Positions 1 through 7,925 of a stretch of 32,192 nt of DNA are shown here, in pieces. The stretch's first letter is position 1. Each line of letters opens with the position of its first letter. This DNA is from Caedibacter sp. 38-128 (lineage in GTDB: Bacteria > Pseudomonadota > Alphaproteobacteria > Caedimonadales > Caedimonadaceae), in contig MKUU01000005.1 of assembly GCA_001898705.1 (NCBI GenBank), positions 1 to 32,192 on the forward strand. Direction: 5' to 3'. A program made the translations under genes and the position numbers. Below the pieces are notes generated by a model. The model was not told the origin of the DNA, ran no database searches, and worked only from the letters and a program-made list of their open reading frames with translations.

Positions 1-103
1 GACCATCTACTAATAGGCTATCATATCAAGATACAAAATTCAAGAAAATTCGTCACAAATATCAAAAAATAATCTTTTAATATCAATAATTTAAAAAATA
101 TTT

Positions 104-134
104 ATGGGTCATTTTTAGACGTAAAATAACCCAT
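104..134 (-). terminator. Probable terminator of yqgE
   Basis: Positions 104-109 (ATGGGT) pair with 129-134 (ACCCAT) and 111-115 with 123-127, with one C/A mismatch and a 7-nt loop. Read on the minus strand, the hairpin lies about 60 nt past the yqgE stop and is followed by a T-rich run (about 103-92). The rest of 1-192 is AT-rich with no gene that I can support. Confidence 0.5.
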
Positions 135-192
135 TGAAACGCCTGCATAAAAAACCTAAATCTGGTCGAAAGATGATAAAGAAATAGCCGTC

Positions 193-777
193 TTAAGCAT
201 GCCCTGATTCTAGGGACAAAAGCTCGGGGTCAATGCCCATCTTGTTAAGAACTTGCTTCCATAGAAGTTCTAATTCCTTCGTAAAAATAAGATCAAGATC
301 GGCCTCCACCAACAGCCAGCTATTTTGCTGAAGTTCGGTTTCTAGTTGTCCAGCGCTCCAGCCGGTATAACCTAAAGCCAAGATCTTTTTTTGAGGACCA
401 TGACCACTTGCAATTTCATTTAAAATATCAACGGTAGCCGTGAGGGCAATATCCTCATTGATCTTAACTGAGGCTTTATGCAAATAATCTGTTGAATGAA
501 GGATAAATCCTCGTCCCATTTCAACAGGTCCGCCAAAGTGAATAGGAATTTCTTCTTTGATCAAAGGCGTTTGAATGTTTAACTGGTCCAAGAGTTCTTG
601 GAGGGTGAGGGAATCAATCAGACGATTTAAAACCAAGCCCATGGCGCCTTGCTTATCATGTCCACAAACGAGAATAACAGCGTGCGTAAACCGAGGATCC
701 ATCAGTTGAGGCATGGCAACAAGAAGCTTGCCTGTTAAAACGTCTGTTGAGGAAGAGAAAATAGAATTTTTATTCAT
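193..777 (-). CDS. yqgE: YqgE/AlgH family protein
   Basis: This 194-residue protein matches the YqgE/AlgH family (usually about 185-200 residues). Visible family blocks are the N-terminal LLVAMPQLMDPRFTHAVIL, then GAMGLVLNR, HFGGPV and LALGYTGWSAGQLE. YqgE proteins are small cytoplasmic proteins of uncertain biochemical role; AlgH has been linked to transcription control in Pseudomonas, but no reaction is established. The ATG at 777 has no clear Shine-Dalgarno sequence, yet the family-specific block starts about 20 residues in, so this start fits. The gene is transcribed away from the dsbD-like gene, with about 35-55 nt between their starts. Family assignment is firm; function is unknown. Confidence 0.92.
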   Translation of the reverse strand: MNKNSIFSSSTDVLTGKLLVAMPQLMDPRFTHAVILVCGHDKQGAMGLVLNRLIDSLTLQELLDQLNIQTPLIKEEIPIHFGGPVEMGRGFILHSTDYLHKASVKINEDIALTATVDILNEIASGHGPQKKILALGYTGWSAGQLETELQQNSWLLVEADLDLIFTKELELLWKQVLNKMGIDPELLSLESGHA

Positions 778-811
778 TTGTTATGCCAAGATAAGGTAGG
801 ATGAGAAAAAA

Positions 812-2611
812 TTGCATAATGGTACTCAAAATATGCCTAACAACTTGAGAATTTTTAACTATTTAAAGTTTATCTTAGCAGTTCTATGTGTCGACGTACA
901 GATAGCATCTGCGGAGCCTGCAAAAATGGTCAAAGCAGAGCTTCTCAGCGCCGTTCAAGGCATAAAGGGTCATCAAGATATTCTCTTGGGTCTTCAGCTT
1001 GAGATCCCTGAGGGCGCAAAAATAAATGCTCCTTCGCCTAATAACCCTGCTGTTGCCCCTGTTGTTGAATGGCAAGGGTCGCAAAACTTTAAAGAAGCGC
1101 AAATTTTTTGGCCCCCAAGCAAACATCATCAAATCGAAGGAATTGATTTTTATTCTTATGAAAAGACAGTCATTGTTCCTATCCGGTATGTCCCTGCGAG
1201 AACAGATCATTCCATGGCGGCTCACGTCAAATTTAAATATGTTTTATGTCAAGAGCAATGTGTTCCTCAAGAGCTTAACTTAACGCTTGAGCTGCCAAGT
1301 GATCGAGGAGAAGAAACTCAATTTTCTGCGCTTCTCACCCAAGCAAAACAAAGCGCGGGTCAGAATTCTGTGATTGATGAAGAAACGGCAAGTTTTGGTT
1401 TGATGCTTTTATTTGCCTTATTAGGTGGGTTTATCCTTAATTTTATGCCCTGTGTTTTGCCGGTTTTATCCTTAAAATTTATGAGTATCACGCGGCAAGA
1501 GCAACGGCTTCACAAAGAGTTTCACTATCGTTTAGGTTTGTGGGCTACCTTTGCGGGAATTTTATCGTCTTTTTTAATTTTTGGCGCTATTGCAATGGCG
1601 TTGGATTCATTAGGCGCTCAAATAGGATGGGGGCTGCACTTCCAGCAGCCGGCTTTTCTTGTTTTCATGGTTGCCATCTTAACTTTATTTACCTGCAATT
1701 TGTTTGGGTTTTATGAGATTGCTCTACCTGCGGCCCTTCAAACAAGGTTAAGCAACATTTTTGGCCATCATTTTCCACATTTCGTCGAAGATTATTTAAC
1801 CGGTGTGTTTGCAACATTGTTAGCAACACCGTGTACGGCACCTTTTTTAGGGACGGCATTGGGCTATGCTTTCTCGCGCTCAGGTTTTGAAATTCTTTTG
1901 TTATTTAGTGCGATGGGGTTCGGTTTTGGTCTTCCGTATTGGTTAGGTGCGCTTTTACCAACACGATGGCTTAAACTTCCAAAACCAGGTTCTTGGACAA
2001 TAGCTTTATCCAGAATTTTAGGGGGTCTTTTAGCCATAACAACGGGATGGATGCTGTGGGTTCTTGCGGGGGCGCATAGCTTGCTCGCAGCTTTGATCGC
2101 TACAGCAGCTATGATCATGATAGTGGTTCTTTTTTATGCGGCACAAAACCGCCCCTTGCTGCGACGATGGGTGTGGGGACCCTTCTTCATCATCCTGTTG
2201 TCGGTTTTTTTGCCCCCCTCAACAGAAAAAGCACCAGCTTCAACGCGTGAGATACAGGAAAGTCTTTGGCAACCCTTAGATGTGCAGAAGATCCCCGCGC
2301 TTGTTCAAGCTGGAAAGGTCGTCTTTATTGATGTGACGGCTGATTGGTGTTTAACGTGTAAGCTAAATAAAGCTTTTGTTTTGGATGAGAAAAAAGTTTT
2401 AAAAGCCTTAAGTGCGTCTCAGGTTGTGGCGATGCGTGCAGATTGGACACGCTATGACCAAGATATTCAGGATTTTCTCAATCAATACAATCGTGTTGGT
2501 GTTCCTTTTAATATTGTTTTTGGCCCTAAACAAACGCAAGGCTTGATTTTAAGCGAAATTTTAAAGAAGAAGGATGTCTTACAGGCTTTAAAACGTGCAC
2601 AAAGCGATTGA
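812..2611 (+). CDS. dsbD: Thiol:disulfide interchange protein, DsbD/ScsB type
   Basis: This inner-membrane protein would carry electrons from cytoplasmic thioredoxin to periplasmic thiol proteins. It has a signal peptide (hydrophobic run ending near ASA-EPA), an N-terminal periplasmic domain with a Cys pair (CQEQC), and a central multi-helix DsbD domain. The two transmembrane redox cysteines are in MPCVLP (C214) and ATPCTAP (C341). A C-terminal thioredoxin domain carries WCLTC (C513, C516). Its length of 599 residues resembles DsbD/ScsB. The longest start is TTG at 812; the in-frame ATG at 833 keeps the whole signal peptide and is equally likely. An ATG at 801 is out of frame and stops after 15 codons. 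ScsB-like proteins with the same domains cannot be excluded. Confidence 0.9.
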   Translation: MHNGTQNMPNNLRIFNYLKFILAVLCVDVQIASAEPAKMVKAELLSAVQGIKGHQDILLGLQLEIPEGAKINAPSPNNPAVAPVVEWQGSQNFKEAQIFWPPSKHHQIEGIDFYSYEKTVIVPIRYVPARTDHSMAAHVKFKYVLCQEQCVPQELNLTLELPSDRGEETQFSALLTQAKQSAGQNSVIDEETASFGLMLLFALLGGFILNFMPCVLPVLSLKFMSITRQEQRLHKEFHYRLGLWATFAGILSSFLIFGAIAMALDSLGAQIGWGLHFQQPAFLVFMVAILTLFTCNLFGFYEIALPAALQTRLSNIFGHHFPHFVEDYLTGVFATLLATPCTAPFLGTALGYAFSRSGFEILLLFSAMGFGFGLPYWLGALLPTRWLKLPKPGSWTIALSRILGGLLAITTGWMLWVLAGAHSLLAALIATAAMIMIVVLFYAAQNRPLLRRWVWGPFFIILLSVFLPPSTEKAPASTREIQESLWQPLDVQKIPALVQAGKVVFIDVTADWCLTCKLNKAFVLDEKKVLKALSASQVVAMRADWTRYDQDIQDFLNQYNRVGVPFNIVFGPKQTQGLILSEILKKKDVLQALKRAQSD

Positions 2612-2637
2612 CATTTAAAAGAGGGGAGGGTTATAAC
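2608..2637 (+). promoter_or_regulatory. Promoter of rpmE
   Basis: A perfect -35 TTGACA (2608-2613) overlaps the TGA stop of the dsbD-like gene. Seventeen to eighteen bases later is TTATAA/TATAAC (2631-2637). This gives a start of transcription about 25 nt before the rpmE ATG. Spacing and match are strong for a sigma-70 promoter. Confidence 0.7.
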
Positions 2638-2668
2638 ACCCAAAAGAGTTTATATGAGGATTAGTGGC

Positions 2669-2893
2669 ATGAAAAAAGATATCCATCCAGATTACCATAA
2701 GGTTAAGATTGTTTTGACAGATGGAACGAGCTTTGAGACCCGTTCAACATGGGGAAAAGAAGGCGATTCACTTCGTCTTGATATTGATCCAACAACGCAT
2801 CCAGCATGGACTGGTGTTCATCGTCTTATGGACACAGGTGGACAATTATCTAAGTTCAAAAACCGTTTCCAAGGGTTTGGCCTCAAGAAGTAA
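2669..2893 (+). CDS. rpmE: 50S ribosomal protein L31
   Basis: The 74-residue product is L31 of the large ribosomal subunit. It begins [10 protein letters not shown] and carries the family blocks [25 protein letters not shown] and [10 protein letters not shown]. There is no CxxC zinc pair, so it is the zinc-independent form. I chose the ATG at 2669 over the ATG at 2654 for two reasons: MKKDIHP is the usual L31 start, and GAGGA at 2656-2660 is correctly spaced from 2669. The gene has its own promoter and a strong terminator, so it is probably a single-gene unit. Confidence 0.95.
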   Translation: MKKDIHPDYHKVKIVLTDGTSFETRSTWGKEGDSLRLDIDPTTHPAWTGVHRLMDTGGQLSKFKNRFQGFGLKK

Positions 2894-2914
2894 GGTTGAA
2901 TTACTTTCGATATT

Positions 2915-2943
2915 AAAAAAGCCTCCGAAATGGAGGCTTTTTT
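2915..2943. terminator. Bidirectional terminator between rpmE and fbaB
   Basis: AAAAAAGCCTCC (2915-2926) and GGAGGCTTTTTT (2932-2943) form a perfect 12-bp stem with a short loop. A-run and T-run flank it, so it should end both the rpmE transcript (+) and the convergent fbaB transcript (-). Confidence 0.9.
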
Positions 2944-2960
2944 ATGAGCTTCATAGCACT

Positions 2961-3896
2961 TTATGCTTTTCCGAGATAGATCTTGGTCAATTGATCCAAC
3001 ATCTCAAGAGCTTCTGCTCTAGGTCTTTGGAAGGCATTGCGACCAATGATAGAACCATTTCCGCCCCCGTGATGGATCGCACGAGCATCCTCATAGACAC
3101 CGTTTAAATCTTTCGTTTCACCGCCAGAAAATACCACAAGGCGGCGTCCATTAAAGCAACATTGCATCATATGGCGAACGCGATCTGTCATCGTCGACAC
3201 ATTAATTTTATATTTTTCGTATTCTTTGCGGGCAGCCTCAACTTCAAGATGGGCTGAAGGAAGCTTGACCTTAATGATATGAGCGCCCAAAAGAGCCGCC
3301 ATATGAGCGCCATAAGAGACAACGTCAATTGCTGTTTCACCGTCTTTGGAAACATTTCCACGGGCATAAGACCAAATAACAACAATCAAGCCATAAGCTT
3401 TTGCTTCTTCTGCAAGCGCTTGAATTTCTTCAAACATATCTAAACTTGCGTCTGCGCCAGGATAAATTGTAAAGCCGATTCCAATACATCCTAACCGAAG
3501 AGCATCTTGGATAGAAGCAGTCACGGCTTGATCTGAAAGACGTGCTTCTTTTGTTGAAGGAAGAAGTGAGTTTGAGCTGTTAATTTTTAAAATGGTGGGA
3601 ATAGCGCCTGCAAAAGTATCAGCCCCCGCTTCAAGCATTCCAAGCGGAGCCGCATACGCAGAAAGACCCGCATCAACAGCGAGCTGATAATGATAATGAG
3701 GATCATAAGCTGCTGTATTGCTTGCAAAGCTTCTGCCGGGACCATGTTCAAACCCCTGATCCACAGGAAGAATGATCACTCGTCCGGTGTTACCGAGTCG
3801 GCCGTGGGTTAAAAGACGAGCAAGGTTTGTTTTTGTTCCAGGGTTATCACTTTCATAATAACTTAAAATCTTTTTGATTTTATTGTTAATTTTCAT
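2961..3896 (-). CDS. fbaB: Class I fructose-bisphosphate aldolase (DhnA/FbaB type)
   Basis: This enzyme reversibly cleaves fructose 1,6-bisphosphate to dihydroxyacetone phosphate and glyceraldehyde 3-phosphate in the cytoplasm. At 311 residues it shows the DhnA-type pattern: LPVDQGFEHGPG near residue 43, GAHIIKVKLPS with K209 as the likely Schiff-base lysine, VVFSGG (phosphate binding), and GGGNGSIIGRNAFQRP near the end. The start at 3896 has AAAGGA about 7 nt upstream. It lies only 25 nt downstream of tRNA-Pro on the same strand, so it may share that promoter. Assignment to aldolase is firm; related DhnA enzymes with other substrates are less likely. Confidence 0.9.
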   Translation of the reverse strand: MKINNKIKKILSYYESDNPGTKTNLARLLTHGRLGNTGRVIILPVDQGFEHGPGRSFASNTAAYDPHYHYQLAVDAGLSAYAAPLGMLEAGADTFAGAIPTILKINSSNSLLPSTKEARLSDQAVTASIQDALRLGCIGIGFTIYPGADASLDMFEEIQALAEEAKAYGLIVVIWSYARGNVSKDGETAIDVVSYGAHMAALLGAHIIKVKLPSAHLEVEAARKEYEKYKINVSTMTDRVRHMMQCCFNGRRLVVFSGGETKDLNGVYEDARAIHHGGGNGSIIGRNAFQRPRAEALEMLDQLTKIYLGKA

Positions 3897-3921
3897 GGGG
3901 TTTCCTTTAAAAATACCAAAA

Positions 3922-3998
3922 TGGTCGGAGCGGCGGGATTTGAACCCACGACCCCCACACCCCCAGTGTGATGCGCTACCAGGCTGCGCTACGCTCCG
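3922..3998 (-). tRNA. tRNA-Pro (GGG)
   Basis: On the minus strand the 77-nt sequence folds as a cloverleaf. A 7-bp acceptor stem pairs CGGAGCG with CGCTCCG, followed by discriminator A and an encoded CCA (3924-3922). The D loop contains AGCCTGGTAGCGC, and the T loop GTTCAAATC. The anticodon loop CTGGGGG gives anticodon GGG, reading CCC/CCU proline codons. Confidence 0.95.
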
Positions 3999-4008
3999 AT
4001 TAATGGCG

Positions 4009-4037
4009 ACTATAAAGGGGTTATTTCAGCCATGCAA
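4009..4037 (-). promoter_or_regulatory. Promoter of tRNA-Pro
   Basis: On the minus strand, TTGCAT (4037-4032) is followed after exactly 17 nt by TATAGT (4014-4009). This places the start of transcription a few bases before the mature tRNA 5' end at 3998. It may also drive fbaB. Confidence 0.65.
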
Positions 4038-4128
4038 GATGGTTCCAGAAAAAAATATAGTATCTTATAAATTTGTCATTGTGAGTATTCATTCATTTTT
4101 TGCAAGTTTCACTATGAAGAAATGATAA

Positions 4129-4156
4129 TTGACATATTGGAACAGTGATCTAAGGT
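4129..4156 (+). promoter_or_regulatory. Promoter candidate for the 4209 gene
   Basis: A perfect TTGACA (4129-4134) is followed after 16 nt by TAAGGT (4151-4156), which is a weaker -10. The leader would be about 45 nt and contains AGGAGG (4196-4201) just before the ATG at 4209. Confidence 0.5.
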
Positions 4157-4208
4157 TAGATTGTCCAAAATATAAATTATTATTTTCAAAAATTAGGAGG
4201 ATTTTTAC

Positions 4209-5156
4209 ATGAAAAAAGATAACTTTTCCGTTTTAATCTGTTCTTTTTTAATCTTATTTATAGGGGCAACATTTTTAACACCACTCCAACTTTTGGCTTC
4301 AGATGATTTTAAAGACGAGGGAGCTGCTTTAGTTGACACTCCTGCCAAAGCAAATAAAGTTTCAGTTGTAAACAAATTATGCAGTTTAACAAATATAGCG
4401 AACCAACTGGAAATCCATGCAGAAAGAGCAGAAGGACGCATACGCAAAGTTACTCAGCTTGTAGAAGATTCAGCAGATGATATTGCAGAAGATCGTGATT
4501 CTATTGATTTTAAAGCCCTTGTTAAAACGGCGATGCCACAAGGAACTGAGGACGCTTTACAAAAAATTCATGGCGCTCATGAGCGCATTGCTGCTGCTTA
4601 TGAAGTTTCAACCCCAGCAGCTAACCTCACTTTTAGAGTAAAAGAGTTTGAACAAGAGGCTGCGAAGACTCGCCAAGATATGCTTCGTCTAAAAGAGCAA
4701 ACAGGTAAAAGTGGAGATGTTCAAAAAATGCTTGAAGACCAACATAAAACCCGTATTAAAGGTCTGGAAGACCAAATTGCTGCAGTTACTAAGCAAAAAG
4801 GCGAAGAGGTAGCAGCAAAAGTAGCAGAAAAACAACGTGAATTTGATGAAGCTAAAATTGCGCATCAAAAAGCGTTTGATGCGGTTACCAAAGAAAGAGA
4901 AGATGCAAAAGCGCAAGCCGCTGCAAAGCAAACTGAACTTGAGACAGCCAATAAGGAAAAGGCTGGCATTCAAGCAAATCTTCAAACCGTTACGAAGCAA
5001 AAAGATACGGCTGAGCAAAAGGTCGTAACCCATACTCAAGGTTTGAAAGCTCTTGGTGTCTTGTTTGACGGAAAAGATCTTAAGGCAGTCGATGAGAAAA
5101 CAACTAGAGATATGCTACAAGCTATCCAAGCTAAATTAACAGAATTAGCAAAGTAA
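4209..5156 (+). CDS. Secreted coiled-coil protein of unknown function
   Basis: I do not recognise this 315-residue protein. It begins with a lysine-containing N-region and a hydrophobic stretch ending near LQLLA-SDD, a typical Sec signal peptide, so it is probably exported. Residues about 60-150 are predicted helical. Residues about 135-285 are rich in K, E, Q and A with heptad-like spacing, as in a long coiled coil, and include repeated local patterns such as 'VTKQKG', 'VTKERE' and 'VTKQKD'. AGGAGG precedes the ATG by 7 nt, so it should be well translated. It appears monocistronic, with a promoter candidate upstream and a hairpin downstream. A structural, envelope-associated or host-interaction role is possible but unproven. 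Confidence 0.8.
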   Translation: MKKDNFSVLICSFLILFIGATFLTPLQLLASDDFKDEGAALVDTPAKANKVSVVNKLCSLTNIANQLEIHAERAEGRIRKVTQLVEDSADDIAEDRDSIDFKALVKTAMPQGTEDALQKIHGAHERIAAAYEVSTPAANLTFRVKEFEQEAAKTRQDMLRLKEQTGKSGDVQKMLEDQHKTRIKGLEDQIAAVTKQKGEEVAAKVAEKQREFDEAKIAHQKAFDAVTKEREDAKAQAAAKQTELETANKEKAGIQANLQTVTKQKDTAEQKVVTHTQGLKALGVLFDGKDLKAVDEKTTRDMLQAIQAKLTELAK

Positions 5157-5171
5157 AGTCAAAAACGGTAT

Positions 5172-5197
5172 CAGTATGCTTGGTTAAGAGCATACTG
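5172..5197 (+). terminator. Probable terminator after the coiled-coil gene
   Basis: CAGTATGCT (5172-5180) and AGCATACTG (5189-5197) form a perfect 9-bp stem with an 8-nt loop, 16 nt past the stop codon. The following sequence is only moderately T-rich. Nothing else is evident in 5157-5355. Confidence 0.55.
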
Positions 5198-5355
5198 ACT
5201 ACTCTATTCTTAATAAGTGGGCTTAAAACTTACTTTTTTCCTCTATAAAGCCCGCTCTAGCAGGGAGCCGGTAAGAGATAAAGATCATTTCTTAATTATG
5301 ATCGACCTCTTATGGAGCGAATAAATTCCCAAAAAATGTGGCTTTATCTCTTTTG

Positions 5356-6150
5356 TTATGCTTTCCAAATTCCCTCCATGACCGTCACTGCCTCCCCTTT
5401 CAAAAACACACGGTCACCTTGTACTTGGAGGTGTAAAATTCCACCTCGGGGGCTGGCTTGGTATGCACTGAGTACCATTTTTTGCAATTTCTGAGACCAA
5501 AAATAGGCCAGCTTGCGATGAGCATCGCCGGTCACAGGATCCTCATTAATGCCAATGCGGGGAGAAAAAAATCGAGAAACACAGTCATAGGTCTTGCTTG
5601 CTGCGGTTACAATGAGTGCTCTGGTGGTGATTTGTTGGATTTTTGCAAAATCTGGGCTCAATTGTTTAACCATATCTTCGTTTTTCAGCATAACGATAAC
5701 GTCATCGGATGATTCGACAGCCTCTATAATGTTATCTTGGTTGATTTTCAAAGCTGATGCAAATACGGAAGTGTCCAGTTGCTTGCCGGTCTTTTGCAAA
5801 GGAAAATCCAGAACAAGCCCATCTTTCTCCCGCTTGGAGTGTAGGGGGCCAGAAAGTGAGTCAAAGGTTATTTGATTATCGGGGACTAAATTTTCTTGAA
5901 ACAAAATGTGTGCAGAGGCCAGGGTAGCATGCCCGCACAGCGTCACTTCAACTATGGGCGTAAACCAACGAATGTGGAAACGTCCGTCTCTCAAAGGTTT
6001 AACAAAAGCTGTTTCAGAGAGATTCATTTCTGCTGCAATTGAAACTGCATTTTCAGGAAAATCAGACACAATCATTACTGCAGCTGGATTGCCCGAGAAT
6101 GGTTTATTTGTGAAAGCATCAACGATCCAAATTTTGTTATTATGCTTCAT
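5356..6150 (-). CDS. PhzF family isomerase/epimerase-like protein
   Basis: The 264-residue product is a PhzF-family protein, a fold shared with diaminopimelate epimerase. It shows VDAFTNKPFSGNPAAV at the N-terminus, NLSETAFV with the family's catalytic glutamate at E46, IRWFTP.VEVTLCGHATLA, and GINEDPVTGDAH in the second half. PhzF itself isomerises a phenazine precursor; most family members, including this one, have no known substrate, and no phenazine genes are present here. AAGGGAG lies about 9 nt before the ATG at 6150, supporting the start. It is slightly shorter than many members but looks intact. It stands alone, with a promoter candidate at 6189-6216. Confidence 0.88.
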   Translation of the reverse strand: MKHNNKIWIVDAFTNKPFSGNPAAVMIVSDFPENAVSIAAEMNLSETAFVKPLRDGRFHIRWFTPIVEVTLCGHATLASAHILFQENLVPDNQITFDSLSGPLHSKREKDGLVLDFPLQKTGKQLDTSVFASALKINQDNIIEAVESSDDVIVMLKNEDMVKQLSPDFAKIQQITTRALIVTAASKTYDCVSRFFSPRIGINEDPVTGDAHRKLAYFWSQKLQKMVLSAYQASPRGGILHLQVQGDRVFLKGEAVTVMEGIWKA

Positions 6151-6188
6151 CCAGTTGAGCTCCCTTCGGTCGTCTTTTGAGTGAATAA

Positions 6189-6216
6189 ATCACACCAAAC
6201 ATAACATGAGTGTCAA
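6189..6216 (-). promoter_or_regulatory. Promoter candidate for phzF-like gene
   Basis: On the minus strand, perfect TTGACA (6216-6211) is followed after 16 nt by TGTGAT (6194-6189), four of six matches to the -10 consensus. The leader would be about 30 nt. Confidence 0.5.
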
Positions 6217-6415
6217 AAGATCAACAATGTGTCTTTTTGCATATGCGGAGAAAAGTTTCGTTCGTTAAACAAAAGAACCTCAGATATCCTTGTTTAATTT
6301 AGGTCTGCTTGCTTTAGAGCAATTTTGGTAAGAGAGGGGGGATAAAGTGTGCCTTAAATTTATTTTGAGTCAAAACGCAAATACATAAGAAATTTGGATT
6401 TTTAATGCTTTTTAG

Positions 6416-6445
6416 TTGAATTTTATTAAAATCTTAAATTATTGT
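6416..6445 (+). promoter_or_regulatory. Weak promoter candidate for fadL
   Basis: TTGAAT (6416-6421) is followed after 18 nt by TATTGT (6440-6445). It lies about 30 nt before the fadL start in an AT-rich stretch, so chance matches are possible. Confidence 0.3.
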
Positions 6446-6475
6446 GGGAAGGTTGATTAATTTTATGGAGGAAAT

Positions 6476-7813
6476 ATGAATAAATTTCAAACGCTTGCTT
6501 TGATTGCGGCAAGTTTAGTTGGTAGTGTAAGTCCTGTTATTGCCGGCGGTTACGAAGCAAAACTCTGGAACTCAGACAGCATTGGAGAAGCGCTCGCTGG
6601 AAGTTCGGTCAAAGAAGGTGATATCACAACAATGACACGAAATCCTGCCTCAGCATTAGGCTTTATGACTTCGTCTTATCAAGTTGCTGTTATCGGAAAT
6701 ACGGTACTTCCAAAAATCAAATTCAAGAATAAAGGCTCAACAGTTGCAAACGGAGCTGCTTTAACAGGGAACAATGGCGGTAATGCTGGAAAAGATGCAT
6801 TTGTTCCTGCGGCTTATTTGGCTTGGAATTTCAATAAACAAGTTAAGTTTGGGCTTGCGATCACTAGTCCTTGGGGTCTCAAGACTGACTATGAAAAGGG
6901 CTGGGCCGGTCGTTATCATGCGTTGGGGTCAGAGTTAAAAACGATAAATATCATGCCTGCGGTTGCGTATAATTTTAATGACCAACTTGCCATTGGTGGT
7001 GGTGTGCAAATTCAATATATGGATGTTAAGTTAACGCGTGCGATCGATTTTGGCGCAGTTGTGAATAACCAGCTCGGAGCTCCTGTTTTACCTTTACAAA
7101 ATCCCAACTTAGAAGGCGACGTTAAACTTAAAGGCGATAGATGGGGCTATGGCTGGAATGTGGGCTTGGCTTATCGTCTTTTAAAAAACCTTCGCATTGG
7201 GTTGAACTATAATAGTCATATTCATCATAAACTTGCTGGAAAAGCGCACTTTAGTAAACCTGCCATTTTAGCTGGTGCTTTAAATGCAGTTAGAGATCAA
7301 GGTATTAAAACAGATGTAAAAACACCTGAACGCGTTGTATTTGGTGCAGCGTGGGATTTTCATCCTCAACTAACGTTGTTAGGAGAAGTGAACTATACCC
7401 ATTGGAAACGCATGAAAGAGATTAATGTGCGATTCCCAACAACAGCAACACCTGCAGATATCACTCCCATGAAATGGCGTGATACGTTTTCTTATCATGT
7501 GGGGTTGAACTGGCGGGCTTGTGAAGAATGGACATTCCGCACCGGATATGCTTTTGATCCATCTGCTGTTCGTGATTCTTATCGTATTCCGTCGGTTCCG
7601 GATCAAGATCGTCATTGGGCAGCTTTAGGCGCAACATGGTCGCCAGCTGCGGCTAAAGGTTTGACCTTTTCAATCAACTATGCCCATGAATTCGTTCGTA
7701 AAGCGAAGAGCAATCTACGGCCGACAGGTGAACAAGCTATCCGTGGTAACTTGATAGGTTCCTATAAAGCGAGCGTTGATTTGGTGAGCGCTCAGATTAA
7801 GTGGCGTTTCTAA
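6476..7813 (+). CDS. fadL: FadL/OmpP1-type outer membrane fatty acid transporter
   Basis: This is a 445-residue outer membrane beta-barrel of the FadL/OmpP1/TodX family, which admits long-chain fatty acids and other hydrophobic compounds. A signal peptide ends near VIA-GGYEA. NPASALGFM in the N-terminal region fits the hatch domain; SPWGLKTDYEKGWAGRYHA and RIGLNYNSHIHHKLAGKA are typical of the family. Alternating polar/aromatic strands run to a final aromatic residue (QIKWRF), as needed for barrel assembly. GGAGG lies 4-5 nt before the ATG at 6476. It sits just before the beta-oxidation genes but is separated by a strong terminator, so it can be regulated independently. The substrate is inferred from family and neighbours. 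Confidence 0.92.
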   Translation: MNKFQTLALIAASLVGSVSPVIAGGYEAKLWNSDSIGEALAGSSVKEGDITTMTRNPASALGFMTSSYQVAVIGNTVLPKIKFKNKGSTVANGAALTGNNGGNAGKDAFVPAAYLAWNFNKQVKFGLAITSPWGLKTDYEKGWAGRYHALGSELKTINIMPAVAYNFNDQLAIGGGVQIQYMDVKLTRAIDFGAVVNNQLGAPVLPLQNPNLEGDVKLKGDRWGYGWNVGLAYRLLKNLRIGLNYNSHIHHKLAGKAHFSKPAILAGALNAVRDQGIKTDVKTPERVVFGAAWDFHPQLTLLGEVNYTHWKRMKEINVRFPTTATPADITPMKWRDTFSYHVGLNWRACEEWTFRTGYAFDPSAVRDSYRIPSVPDQDRHWAALGATWSPAAAKGLTFSINYAHEFVRKAKSNLRPTGEQAIRGNLIGSYKASVDLVSAQIKWRF

Positions 7814-7836
7814 AAGCTTCTTAAAGAAAAGAAATA

Positions 7837-7870
7837 AAAGGTGCGTGAATCTATCACGCACCTTTTTTTT
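7837..7870 (+). terminator. Strong terminator after fadL
   Basis: AAAGGTGCGTGA and TCACGCACCTTT form a 12-bp perfect stem with loop ATCTA (7849-7853), followed by a run of eight Ts. Confidence 0.93.
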
Positions 7871-7925
7871 AATCATTTTTTAATAAAAATTATTTCAAAA
7901 TATAGGTAAGGAAAGAGGAATAAAC

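Larger units (their letters stand above)
6151..6475. other. 325-nt divergent intergenic region
   Basis: This gap separates phzF-like (-) and fadL (+) and holds no gene that I can support. It contains promoter candidates for both neighbours and a small hairpin, TTGCT-TTAG-AGCAA with four Ts after it (6309-6326, +). I cannot assign that hairpin to a transcript. Confidence 0.5.

Noticed and set aside
801-848. ATG at 801 as the dsbD start
   Set aside because: Although GGTAGG precedes it, the frame stops after 15 codons and is not in frame with the domain-bearing ORF.
884-1225. Minus-strand ORF opposite the dsbD-like gene
   Set aside because: It lies wholly within a gene with clear domains, has no family motifs, and no ribosome site; other long antisense frames (for example 4689-5039, 7379-7615, 18465-18811) were dropped for the same reason.
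2721-3107. 128-codon plus-strand ORF across rpmE and fbaB
   Set aside because: It overlaps rpmE in another frame, runs through the terminator and lies antisense to fbaB.
3922-3998. tRNA-Pro as an integration site
   Set aside because: No integrase, no repeat of the tRNA 3' end and no mobile genes are present nearby.
5217-5260. GGGCTT...AAGCCC as a second terminator
   Set aside because: The stem is 6 bp with a loop of over 20 nt and no T-run at its end.
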